From Bacteroides sp. 519 (GTDB lineage: Bacteria; Bacteroidota; Bacteroidia; Bacteroidales; Bacteroidaceae), in NCBI RefSeq assembly GCF_010500955.1, contig NZ_QVMJ01000001.1, positions 62,001-126,000 on the forward strand: 64,000 bases of DNA, given 5' to 3'. Within the stretch, counting starts at the first letter, position 1. Each line of letters opens with the position of its first letter. This document shows positions 1-8,327 of this stretch, piece after piece. Position numbers and translations under genes: made by a program. The notes beneath the pieces were generated by a model that ran no database searches, was not told the origin of the DNA, and saw only the letters and a program-made list of their open reading frames with translations.

Positions 1-889
1 ATCTAAAACCTTAGAGTATGCTTATGATGATTATTGCATAGCCATGGCAGCTCAGGTGTTGGGTAAAGAAGAGGATTACTACTATTTCCTCAACCGGTCA
101 TTGGCTTACAAAAATCTTATCGACCCGGAAACTAAATTCATGCGTGGCAGAGACTCACAAGGCAACTGGCGTACTCCTTTTGACCCAACTGCTTATACGG
201 GTCCCGGTTCTGTGCACGGGTGGGGCGATGTTACCGAAGGGTTTACCTACCAATACACATGGTATGTACCACATGATGTACAAGGATACATAAGTGCTAT
301 GGGCGAGGATGCATTTATTCAACGGCTCGATTCGATGTTTACCATTGAACTTCCCGAAGATATTCCGGGAGCACACGATATACAGGGACGTATTGGTGCA
401 TACTGGCATGGAAACGAACCTTGCCATCAGATTATCTACCTGTACAATTACGTGAAACAGCCGTGGAAAGCTCAGGAGAAAATACGTTATATACTCGATA
501 CATTCTACGGTAACGCGCCCGATGCACTGAGCGGTAATGATGATTGCGGACAGATGTCGGCATGGTACATTTTCAATTCCATGGGATTTTACCCTACCTG
601 TCCTTCGAGCAACATATATGCAATCGGATCTCCTGGATTGGAGGCTGTAGAAATGACGTTGGGTAATGGAAAGAAGATAAACGTAACAACCGAGAACTAC
701 AGTAAGAGTAACGTGTACATTCAGGCAATGTATCTGAATGGAAAAGAATACAACAAAACGTATATTACTTATGATGATATAAAGAATGGAGCGGATATAA
801 AATTTGTTCTGGGTCCCAATCCTAATACCTCTTGGGGCGCTGTTAATGAATCGGTGGCACCATCGGGAGTAGGATTAAGAAGTAAATAA
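1..889 (+). CDS. GH92 exo-alpha-mannosidase, C-terminal part (5' end outside window)
   Basis: C-terminal ~295 codons of a family GH92 glycosidase, which removes alpha-linked mannose from glycans in a calcium-dependent inverting reaction. The frame is already open at base 2 and reads SKTLEYAYDDYCIA before the first ATG at 44, matching the LEYAYDDWCIY stretch of the complete GH92 protein just downstream, so the ATG at 44 is internal and the real start lies upstream of the window. Visible family motifs are the TEG-x-Y-x-W segment expected to carry the catalytic acid, HGNEP, and GNDDCGQMSAWY with the paired acidic residues expected to activate water, then GFYP. It sits in tandem with a second GH92 gene 190 bp downstream, which suggests joint use on mannose-containing glycans such as N-glycans. 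The exact linkage specificity cannot be read from the sequence. Confidence 0.9.
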   Translation, partial: SKTLEYAYDDYCIAMAAQVLGKEEDYYYFLNRSLAYKNLIDPETKFMRGRDSQGNWRTPFDPTAYTGPGSVHGWGDVTEGFTYQYTWYVPHDVQGYISAMGEDAFIQRLDSMFTIELPEDIPGAHDIQGRIGAYWHGNEPCHQIIYLYNYVKQPWKAQEKIRYILDTFYGNAPDALSGNDDCGQMSAWYIFNSMGFYPTCPSSNIYAIGSPGLEAVEMTLGNGKKINVTTENYSKSNVYIQAMYLNGKEYNKTYITYDDIKNGADIKFVLGPNPNTSWGAVNESVAPSGVGLRSK

Positions 890-970
890 TGATACTACTT
901 AAAAATACTTAATTTTAAGCGTTTCATAAGTAGATAAATATCAGTTAATGATTACTTTACATTATAATTA

Positions 971-1065
971 TAGAGCAAAGAGACACATAGGCACTGAGTT
1001 TTTGTATTAGAATTTATAGACAGGTTTAATTAAAAAAACTCTGTGCCTCTGTGTTTCTGTGTTCT
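971..1065. repeat. Degenerate CACAGAG-type hairpin element
   Basis: An imperfect inverted repeat lies between the two GH92 genes. The right arm (1038-1065) is built of CTCTGTG-type units with an 8-bp rhythm, and the left arm (about 974-1002) reads GAGACACATAGGCACTGAG, a decayed complement. It belongs with the better preserved copies at 22755-22843 and 54061-54126. It could act as a transcription terminator or attenuator between the two glycosidase genes. Confidence 0.6.
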
Positions 1066-1081
1066 AAAAAAATAATAAACA

Positions 1082-3373
1082 ATGAAAAAACTACAACTAA
1101 TTGTATTAAGCATCTTTTTGAGCATAACCTACAGCTCCGCACAAAAGCCGGAATTGATAGATTATGTAAACCCATTAATGGGTACTCTATCTAAAATATC
1201 GTTATCCACAGGTAATACTTACCCGGCTATTGCTATGCCTTGGGGAATGAATTTCTGGATGCCCCAAACCGGAAAAATGGGCGATGGATGGGCGTATGTG
1301 TATACAGCCGATAAAATCAGAGGGTTTAAACAAACTCACCAACCAAGTCCGTGGATAAACGATTACGGACAATTCTCCATTATGCCTATTACCGGAAAAG
1401 TAATATTCGATCAGGAGAAGCGGGCCAGTTGGTTCTCGCACAAAGCCGAAGTTGCCAAACCTAATTACTACTCTGTATATCTTGCCGATTATGATGTAGT
1501 AACAGAAATTACTCCTACCGAGCGTGCTTCCATGTTCAGATTCACTTTTCCCGAAACAGACAAATCGTATGTAATTGTTGATGCATTCGACAGAGGATCT
1601 TACGTGAAGATTATTCCCGAAGAGAACAAAATAATTGGTTACACCACCCGTAACAGTGGTGGAGTACCTAAAAACTTTAAAAATTATTTTGTTGTAGTGT
1701 TCGATAAACCTTTTACATACAAAGCAACTGTTGGCGATAGCGAGATACGGAAAGGTGAAACAGAAGCCCAAGAAAACCATACAGGTGCAATAATTGGATT
1801 TAGCACAAAAAGAGGCGAAAAGGTACATGCCAGAGTGGCTTCCTCTTTCATCAGCCCGGCACAAGCAGAACTAAATCTGAAAGAACTTGGAAACAATACA
1901 TTTGATGAACTGGTACAGCAAGGTAGGAAAAAATGGAATGATGTTTTGGGCAGAATAGTGGTTGAAGACCAGAATATTGATAATTTACGCACATTCTACA
2001 CTTGCCTTTACCGTTCAGTATTGTTTCCTCGTGGTTTCTACGAGATAGATGAACAGGGAAATACTGTACACTACAGTCCTTATAACGGTGAGGTTCTTCC
2101 TGGTTATATGTTTACTGATACTGGTTTTTGGGATACATTCCGCTGCTTGTTTCCTTTTGTAAACCTGATGTATCCGGAAATGGGTGCAAAGATGCAGGAA
2201 GGTTTGGTTAACACATACAAAGAAAGTGGCTTCTTGCCGGAATGGGCCAGTCCTGGACACCGTGGATGTATGGTGGGTAATAACTCAGCATCTGTAGTTG
2301 CCGATGCATACCTGAAAGGTTTAAGAGGTTATGATATTGAAACACTTTGGGAAGCAGTAAAACACGGAGCCAATGCCGTACACCCCAAAGTTAGTTCTAC
2401 AGGCCGGTTGGGTTGGCAGCAGTACAACGAATTGGGTTATGTACCTTATGATGTGCGAATCAACGAAAGTGCAGCCCGTACCCTTGAATATGCGTATGAC
2501 GACTGGTGTATTTATCAACTGGGTAAAAAACTGGGTAAACCCGAAAGTGAAATAAACATATACGCTCAGCATGCAATGAATTACAAGAACCTGTACGATC
2601 CTACTCATAAACTGATGCGCGGTAAAAATCAGGATGGTAAATTCCAGTCACCATTTAATCCTTTGAAGTGGGGCGATGCATTTACCGAAGGAAACAGCTG
2701 GCATTATACATGGTCGGTATTCCACGACCCTCAGGGATTAATCAATTTAATGGGAGGTAAGCAGGGCTTTAATCAGATGATGGACTCTGTATTTAATGTA
2801 CCACCTCTTTTCGACGATAGCTACTATGGTGGAGTTATTCACGAGATTCGGGAAATGCAAATCATGAATATGGGTAATTATGCACATGGCAATCAACCTA
2901 TTCAACACATGATTTACATGTACAACTACTCAGCCGAACCTTGGAAAGCCCAATATTGGACAAGAGAAGTTATGGATAAGTTGTATGCCGCTACTCCCGA
3001 TGGTTATTGTGGCGATGAGGATAACGGACAAACATCTGCATGGTATGTGTTTTCTGCTCTTGGCTTCTATCCGGTTTGTCCGGGAACAGATGAGTATATT
3101 ATGGGCTCTCCATTATTTAAGAGTGTAACCTTGAATTTATCAAATGGTAAGAAGGTTATTCTTAAAGCCGATAATAATAATGTAGGCAACCGGTATATTG
3201 AATCTGTACGGATGAATGGCAAGAATTACACCAAAAACTATTTCAAACATGGTGATATGCTGAAAGGGGCAGTTATAAATTACAAAATGTCTGATAAGCC
3301 CAACAAGCAAAGGGGAGTACAAGAGGCCGACTTGCCTTATTCGTTTACCAATGAACTAGAGGCTGGGAAGTAG
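1082..3373 (+). CDS. GH92 exo-alpha-mannosidase (complete)
   Basis: 763-residue secreted GH92 glycosidase with a signal peptide (MKKLQLIVLSIFLSITYSSA, cleavage near residue 20), so it acts in the periplasm or at the surface. The N-terminal beta-sandwich begins with the DYVNPLMGT motif usual for the family, and the (alpha/alpha)6 catalytic domain follows. E536 in FTEG-x-x-W and the D645/D647 pair in GDEDNGQTSAWY are spaced as in characterised GH92 enzymes (acid, then base pair 109 residues later, as I recall for BT3990). One oddity is that the motif that reads HGNEP in the neighbouring paralogue reads HGNQP here (Q605), preceded by a longer loop. The change could alter metal binding or specificity. 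The start at 1082 is set by the signal peptide. Confidence 0.92.
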   Translation: MKKLQLIVLSIFLSITYSSAQKPELIDYVNPLMGTLSKISLSTGNTYPAIAMPWGMNFWMPQTGKMGDGWAYVYTADKIRGFKQTHQPSPWINDYGQFSIMPITGKVIFDQEKRASWFSHKAEVAKPNYYSVYLADYDVVTEITPTERASMFRFTFPETDKSYVIVDAFDRGSYVKIIPEENKIIGYTTRNSGGVPKNFKNYFVVVFDKPFTYKATVGDSEIRKGETEAQENHTGAIIGFSTKRGEKVHARVASSFISPAQAELNLKELGNNTFDELVQQGRKKWNDVLGRIVVEDQNIDNLRTFYTCLYRSVLFPRGFYEIDEQGNTVHYSPYNGEVLPGYMFTDTGFWDTFRCLFPFVNLMYPEMGAKMQEGLVNTYKESGFLPEWASPGHRGCMVGNNSASVVADAYLKGLRGYDIETLWEAVKHGANAVHPKVSSTGRLGWQQYNELGYVPYDVRINESAARTLEYAYDDWCIYQLGKKLGKPESEINIYAQHAMNYKNLYDPTHKLMRGKNQDGKFQSPFNPLKWGDAFTEGNSWHYTWSVFHDPQGLINLMGGKQGFNQMMDSVFNVPPLFDDSYYGGVIHEIREMQIMNMGNYAHGNQPIQHMIYMYNYSAEPWKAQYWTREVMDKLYAATPDGYCGDEDNGQTSAWYVFSALGFYPVCPGTDEYIMGSPLFKSVTLNLSNGKKVILKADNNNVGNRYIESVRMNGKNYTKNYFKHGDMLKGAVINYKMSDKPNKQRGVQEADLPYSFTNELEAGK

Positions 3374-3453
3374 AGGCAAACAAAAAAAACTCTGTGTTTT
3401 TCTTTACTTTAATACAACGTTCTCTTTTTCTTCCTCTATACTCTTTATTAAGG

Positions 3454-3536
3454 GAGACGTGCATCTCACCATACCCGAGATGCACATCTCCCTATTGCCG
3501 AGATGCGCATCTCCCTTATGCTGAGATGTGCATCTC
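3454..3536. repeat. Array of four 14-bp palindromes, period 23 bp
   Basis: Four copies of the palindrome GAGATGYRCATCTC (first copy GAGACGTGCATCTC) start at 3454, 3477, 3500 and 3523, an exact 23-bp period. The palindromes are conserved and the 9-bp spacers differ. The array lies between the convergent GH92 and HD-domain genes. It is too short and too palindromic to be a normal CRISPR. Function is unknown. Confidence 0.85.
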
Positions 3537-3545
3537 CCACAACCA

Positions 3546-3581
3546 AAACGCCGGTTCTTTATAAACAAAAGACCGGCGTTT
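3546..3581. terminator. Bidirectional intrinsic terminator hairpin
   Basis: AAACGCCGGT (3546-3555) pairs with ACCGGCGTTT (3572-3581), and a further TCTTT/AAAGA pairing extends the stem with one bulge. It lies between the convergent GH92 gene and the HD-domain gene, so it probably ends both transcripts. Confidence 0.75.
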
Positions 3582-3614
3582 GATTTGGAAAAGTTTGTAG
3601 AAAAGATTCTTTAT

Positions 3615-4283
3615 TTAAAGCAACGTATTCCCGTTGATATTAAGTTTAAACTCCAATCCAAGAAATCCGGCTGCTTTGCGCGATAGCAACATTCTTTCCA
3701 AAAATATTTCGAAGTAATCCATCACTGGGCAGATGTGGGTATCAATGGTTAGTACCAGCGTAACAGTTTTATCTTGTTTGTTAAAACACACATCGGCTTT
3801 CTCAACAGCATAGTTTACACGGTCGTGTATATCAGTATAAATGGTTTCTTTATTACGTACCCTGCTGCGGCGCACATCTGTTTTATCGGCAATGATAAGG
3901 GCAGCGGCAATGGCATTTACCGGGAAAGCAGTCGATTCATCATGATTGCCAATAGCGGTAACTACGGTTGCAATATCTTCGGGTGGCATTCCCATCTTAT
4001 CCAGTAAACGGAAAGCCATAACAGCACCGCTTTGTGCATGGTCTACACGGTTAATAACGTTTCCTATATCGTGCATGAAGCCAGCAATCATGGCCAAATC
4101 TATTTCATGGTCACTATATCCCAGTTCTTTTAAAAGTCTGCCTGCAACCTCGGCGCACTTAGTACCGTGTGCAAAGTTATGTTCGGTAAATCCCATTGCT
4201 TGCATGGAAGCATCGGCCTGTTTGATATAGGTTCTTATCTCAGCAGACTCCTTTATGTCTTTAAATGTTATTGGAGAGCGCAT
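3615..4283 (-). CDS. HD-domain phosphohydrolase
   Basis: 222-residue cytoplasmic protein of the HD superfamily, metal-dependent phosphohydrolases that act on nucleotides or other phosphoesters. The metal-binding set is visible: H39 in FAHG, H71-D72 in MHDIGN, H82, H114 in NHDE, and an aspartate at D133 or D136 in the ADKTD stretch. No signal peptide or membrane segment is present. Its ATG directly follows the TAA of hisS (reading TAAATG), so translation is probably coupled to hisS and both genes share one transcript that ends at the hairpin near 3546-3581. The substrate cannot be inferred. Confidence 0.85.
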   Translation of the reverse strand: MRSPITFKDIKESAEIRTYIKQADASMQAMGFTEHNFAHGTKCAEVAGRLLKELGYSDHEIDLAMIAGFMHDIGNVINRVDHAQSGAVMAFRLLDKMGMPPEDIATVVTAIGNHDESTAFPVNAIAAALIIADKTDVRRSRVRNKETIYTDIHDRVNYAVEKADVCFNKQDKTVTLVLTIDTHICPVMDYFEIFLERMLLSRKAAGFLGLEFKLNINGNTLL

Positions 4284-5648
4284 TTATTTCTGGGTAATAT
4301 TTATCAGTTCTTCCGGCGAAACAAGATTTTGTTCTCCTGTTTCCATATTTTTGAGCATCACTTTGCCTTCGTTCATTTCATTTTCGCCAACAATAGCTAC
4401 ATACGGTATTTGCTTGGTGTTGGCATAGCTCATTTGCTTTTTCATTTTAGCAGCATCTGGATAGATTTCAACGCTAATTCCGGCAGTTCTTATCTTCATT
4501 AAGATAGGAAGAATATAGCTCATTTCCTTTTCTCCGAAATTTACAAAGAGCAATTGTGTACCGTTTACCGCTTCTCTGGGATAAAGTTCCAATTGGTTAA
4601 GCACATCGAATATACGGTCGGCACCAAAAGAAATACCTACTCCCGATACACCCGAAAGTCCGAATACGCCTGTTAGGTTATCATAACGGCCACCACCAGT
4701 AATGCTACCTATTTGTACATCACGGGCTTTTACTTCGAATATAGCACCTGTATAGTAATTTAATCCACGGGCAAGTGTAAGATCAAGCTCTATCTCGTTG
4801 TTAAGCTGCATATTCTGCAAGGTGTTGAGAATAAACTCACATTCCTCTACTCCCTTCAGGCCGGTTTCGCTGGCTGCCAACACTTCTTTCAAGGTTGCTA
4901 TTTTCTCCGGATTGCTTCCGCTTAACAGGATAATAGGCTGTAGTTTGGTTATGGCTTCTTCGCTTATTCCTTTTTCCCGGAGTTCATTGTTCACATTATC
5001 CAAACCTATTTTGTCTAGCTTGTCAATGGCTACGGTAATATCTACTATCTTATCGGCCTCACCAATAATCTCGGCAATGCCTGTAAGTATTTTGCGGTTA
5101 TTCAGTTTAATAACTACACGCACATTGAAACGAGTGAACACAATGTCCACAATCTGCATAAGTTCCACCTCGTTCAGTAGCGAATCGCTTCCCACTACAT
5201 CTACATCACATTGATAGAATTCGCGGTATCTACCTTTCTGCGGACGGTCGGCACGCCATACCGGTTGTATCTGGTAACGTTTGAAAGGGAATGTCAATTC
5301 ATCGCGGTGCATAACCACGTAGCGGGCAAAAGGAACAGTTAAATCATAACGTAAACCTTTCTCGCAGAACTTGCTTGCTAGTTTGGCAGCATCCCTATTT
5401 AGGAGTTCTTCATCGGTTATACCTTTAAAGTAGTCTCCGGAGTTTTGTATTTTGAATAGTAGCTTATCTCCTTCTTCGCCATACTTCCCCATCAGGGTAG
5501 ATAACATTTCCATAGATGGAGTTTCTATTTGCTGATAACCGTAGAGACGGAAAACTTCGCGGATTGTATTGAATATGTAATTCCGTTTTGCCATCTCGAT
5601 GGGCGAAAAGTCACGGGTTCCTTTGGGTATGCTTGGTTTTGCTGCCAT
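4284..5648 (-). CDS. hisS: Histidyl-tRNA synthetase
   Basis: 454-residue class II aminoacyl-tRNA synthetase that charges tRNA-His. Motif 2 is clear ([19 protein letters not shown], about residues 128-146), as are the histidine-specific segments RGLNYYTG and GGGRYDNL and motif 3 ([11 protein letters not shown]). The N-terminal GTRDFSP is typical of bacterial HisRS, and the C-terminal anticodon-binding domain ends in an EEL-type tail. A minus-strand -7 element TATATTTG lies at 5673-5680, close upstream of the start. It is the first gene of a two-gene unit with the HD-domain gene. Confidence 0.96.
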   Translation of the reverse strand: MAAKPSIPKGTRDFSPIEMAKRNYIFNTIREVFRLYGYQQIETPSMEMLSTLMGKYGEEGDKLLFKIQNSGDYFKGITDEELLNRDAAKLASKFCEKGLRYDLTVPFARYVVMHRDELTFPFKRYQIQPVWRADRPQKGRYREFYQCDVDVVGSDSLLNEVELMQIVDIVFTRFNVRVVIKLNNRKILTGIAEIIGEADKIVDITVAIDKLDKIGLDNVNNELREKGISEEAITKLQPIILLSGSNPEKIATLKEVLAASETGLKGVEECEFILNTLQNMQLNNEIELDLTLARGLNYYTGAIFEVKARDVQIGSITGGGRYDNLTGVFGLSGVSGVGISFGADRIFDVLNQLELYPREAVNGTQLLFVNFGEKEMSYILPILMKIRTAGISVEIYPDAAKMKKQMSYANTKQIPYVAIVGENEMNEGKVMLKNMETGEQNLVSPEELINITQK

Positions 5649-5690
5649 AATATCATGTTTTAAAAAGAAAGTGCAAATATAAGCGTTATT

Positions 5691-5721
5691 TTTGTAAATC
5701 GGTTTAGTTGACTTATATTTG
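5691..5721 (+). promoter_or_regulatory. Bacteroidota sigma-ABfr-type promoter of the GH20 gene
   Basis: TTTG (5691-5694), a 19-bp spacer and TATATTTG (5714-5721) match the primary-sigma promoter consensus of Bacteroidota (TTTG at -33, TAnnTTTG at -7). It lies 32 bp upstream of the GH20 start codon. The divergent hisS transcript starts from the same 105-bp intergenic region. Confidence 0.7.
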
Positions 5722-5753
5722 CGTGTAAGAGTTTTACTAACCCAATTTATAAC

Positions 5754-8081
5754 ATGAAAAAAAGTTTATTTTTAAATCTCTATGTAACATCATTGTTACT
5801 ACTAACAGCGTGTGGATCGCCACAAGTTAACAATGCCGACTATAATGTAGTTCCGTTGCCGCAAAAAACAGAGCCGGCTCAGGGAGCATCCTTTATAATG
5901 AACAGCAATACAACAATTGTTTATCCCGAACAGGATGAAAACCTTAAACGTATTGCCAACTTCCTTTCAGATTATATCAAGTTTTCAACAGGTTACTCTC
6001 TTCAAACATCCGATAAAGAAGGTGCAAACAGTATTGTTTTGCGTAGTAACTTAACTCACACTAACAAAGAAGCCTATACACTTACAGTAAATAGTGAACA
6101 AATAGTTGTTAACGGAGCTTCCAGTGCAGGTACTTTTTATGGTATTCAAACATTGAGAAAATCAATACCGGCAGCCTCTGATGGGTGTGCAGTTTCGTTC
6201 TCGCCTGTAACTATTGAAGATTATCCCCGTTTTGGCTATCGTGGTATGATGCTGGATGTAGGACGCCACATGTTTCCTGTTGAATTTATCAAAGAATACA
6301 TTGATATTATTGCCTTGCACAATATGAATACATTCCACTGGCACATAACTGATGACCAGGGATGGCGTATTGAAATTAAAAAGTATCCGGAGTTAACAGA
6401 AAAAGGTGCTTTCAGAAAGAAAACGGTGATAGGACGTAACACCGGCGAGTATGACGATAAGCCGTATGGTGGTTTTTATACTCAGGAAGAAGCCAGAGAG
6501 ATTGTAGCCTATGCCAAAGACCGTTTTATAACCATTATACCCGAAGTAGATTTGCCCGGACACATGCTGGCAGCACTGCATGCTTATCCGCATTTGGGAT
6601 GTACAGGCGGTCCGTACGAAGTATCTCCCGAATGGGGAATATTTGATGATGTACTATGTCCTGGCAACAGCGATGTATATACTTTCCTTGAAGATGTATT
6701 TACAGAAATAACAGATATATTCCCCTCCGAATATATTCATATTGGTGGCGACGAATGTCCGAAAGTACGATGGGCTAAATGTCCGAAATGTCAGGCCAAG
6801 ATTAAACAGTTAGGCATTAAAGCAGATAAAGAACACAGTGCAGAGGAAAAACTCCAAAGTTACGTGATGTCTTATGTAGAAAGCTTCCTGAATAATAAAG
6901 GCCGGAAGATTATTGGTTGGGACGAAATTCTTGAAGGAGGTTTGGCACCCAATGCAACTGTTATGTCGTGGAGAGGTACCGAAGGAGCTATTGCAGCAGC
7001 CAAACAAGGGCACGATGCTATTATGGTTCCAACATCTCATCTCTATTTCGATTATTACCAAACAGCAAATGTTGAAAGTGTACCATTGTCGATAGGTGGT
7101 TATGTGCCATTGAGCAAGGTATACAGTTTCAACCCTATTCCTAAAGAATTAAGTGAAAGTGAAGCCAAACACATACTGGGTGTACAAGCCAATCTCTGGA
7201 CCGAATATGTTACCACCACCCAACAAGTTGAATTTAAAGTATTGCCTCGTATGGATGCATTGGCCGAAATACAATGGTGTTTGCCCGAAAACAGAAACTA
7301 TGATGCTTTCTTGAAACGTTTATCGAATATGATTAAGCATTATAATAAGAAAGGATATAACTATGCCAAGACGGTGTACGAAATAAATGCAAAAACAAAT
7401 TCCAACAGCGACAAAGGCGTAATAGAGTTAACCCTCTCTACTATAGATGATGCTCCTATTTATTATACACTTGATGGTAGTACCCCTACACAAGAGAGTA
7501 CAAAATATGCAGGTACATTATCTTTCTCGGAAGGAACAACAATTATGGCTAAAGCTATACGGCCCGATTTTGAAACACCTGTTTATACCAATACCTTCAG
7601 TATTAATAAAGCTACTATGAAGCCTGTTACTATCAGTCAGGAACCGCACAGATCGTATACGTTTGGTGGCGCGCCGGTGTTGGTCGATGGTATGTCGGGC
7701 AACAAAGGAAATTACAAAGATGGTTCGTGGCTTGGTTTCAGTCGCAGCGATTTTGAAATAGATATTGATTTGAAAGAACCAACTTCCTTTTCGGAAGTAT
7801 CGTTAAACAGCTATGTATGTACAGGCGATTGGATTTTCGGTATAAAGGAATTAGCCATATTGGTATCGGAAGACGGAAAAGTGTTTAAACCTGTTGCCAC
7901 ACAAACGTTTCCCGATCCGGCAGAACATACCGAAAAAGTATTTGAGAATAAAGTAACTTTTGATACAACTCAAAGCAGGTATGTGAAGATACTGGTTAAG
8001 AAGGAAAACAGTATGCCCGCATGGCATGGAGGGGCAGGTAAGCCCGCATTTGTGTTTGTTGATGAGGTAAGTATAAACTAA
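5754..8081 (+). CDS. GH20 beta-N-acetylhexosaminidase lipoprotein
   Basis: 775-residue exo-acting hexosaminidase that releases terminal GlcNAc or GalNAc by substrate-assisted catalysis. The signal peptide ends in a lipobox (LLLLTAC, Cys20), so it is anchored in a membrane. Order of domains: GH20 N-terminal domain (about 25-150), catalytic barrel starting [10 protein letters not shown] and carrying HIGGDE at 329-334 (D333-E334 is the catalytic pair), a chitobiase-type C-terminal strand domain (about 555-615, [10 protein letters not shown]), and a C-terminal discoidin-like beta-sandwich (about 625-775). With the GH92 pair and the sulfatase at 54 kb it fits degradation of host-type or algal glycans, although no SusC/SusD genes are nearby. 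Transcription probably starts from the promoter at 5691-5721 and ends at the hairpin 8082-8112. Confidence 0.95.
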   Translation: MKKSLFLNLYVTSLLLLTACGSPQVNNADYNVVPLPQKTEPAQGASFIMNSNTTIVYPEQDENLKRIANFLSDYIKFSTGYSLQTSDKEGANSIVLRSNLTHTNKEAYTLTVNSEQIVVNGASSAGTFYGIQTLRKSIPAASDGCAVSFSPVTIEDYPRFGYRGMMLDVGRHMFPVEFIKEYIDIIALHNMNTFHWHITDDQGWRIEIKKYPELTEKGAFRKKTVIGRNTGEYDDKPYGGFYTQEEAREIVAYAKDRFITIIPEVDLPGHMLAALHAYPHLGCTGGPYEVSPEWGIFDDVLCPGNSDVYTFLEDVFTEITDIFPSEYIHIGGDECPKVRWAKCPKCQAKIKQLGIKADKEHSAEEKLQSYVMSYVESFLNNKGRKIIGWDEILEGGLAPNATVMSWRGTEGAIAAAKQGHDAIMVPTSHLYFDYYQTANVESVPLSIGGYVPLSKVYSFNPIPKELSESEAKHILGVQANLWTEYVTTTQQVEFKVLPRMDALAEIQWCLPENRNYDAFLKRLSNMIKHYNKKGYNYAKTVYEINAKTNSNSDKGVIELTLSTIDDAPIYYTLDGSTPTQESTKYAGTLSFSEGTTIMAKAIRPDFETPVYTNTFSINKATMKPVTISQEPHRSYTFGGAPVLVDGMSGNKGNYKDGSWLGFSRSDFEIDIDLKEPTSFSEVSLNSYVCTGDWIFGIKELAILVSEDGKVFKPVATQTFPDPAEHTEKVFENKVTFDTTQSRYVKILVKKENSMPAWHGGAGKPAFVFVDEVSIN

Positions 8082-8112
8082 ATTTTGCCCTCCAAAATAA
8101 GGAGGGCAAAAT
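8082..8112. terminator. Intrinsic terminator after the GH20 gene
   Basis: A perfect 12-bp inverted repeat, ATTTTGCCCTCC (8082-8093) and GGAGGGCAAAAT (8101-8112), with a 7-nt loop begins one base after the GH20 stop codon. The T-rich arms make it terminator-like in both directions. Confidence 0.85.
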
Positions 8113-8327
8113 AACAAATCTTCTGGCAAAATCTCTTGTGTTAAATTCTTGTACAAGTGCTTTTTTATTTTAAATAGTCTTACCTTGTACAATTAGTGAT
8201 ACTGAATTTTTCGAGTGTTTTATAGTAAATACGATATTTGTATACAGTTCTTGATTAGAATTATTATTATTTTTGCGATTGAATTCTTTTTAGTAACGAT
8301 AGAATATAGCATAAAACGACATAATAA

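Noticed and set aside
1202..1864. Long minus-strand open frame (220 codons) inside the second GH92 gene
   Set aside because: It is antisense to a gene with clear motifs and has no recognisable family, signal or neighbour.
3454..3536. Repeat array considered as a CRISPR
   Set aside because: The repeated part is a 14-bp perfect palindrome with spacers of only 9 bp, there are no cas genes, and other arrays have the same 23-bp period with unrelated cores.
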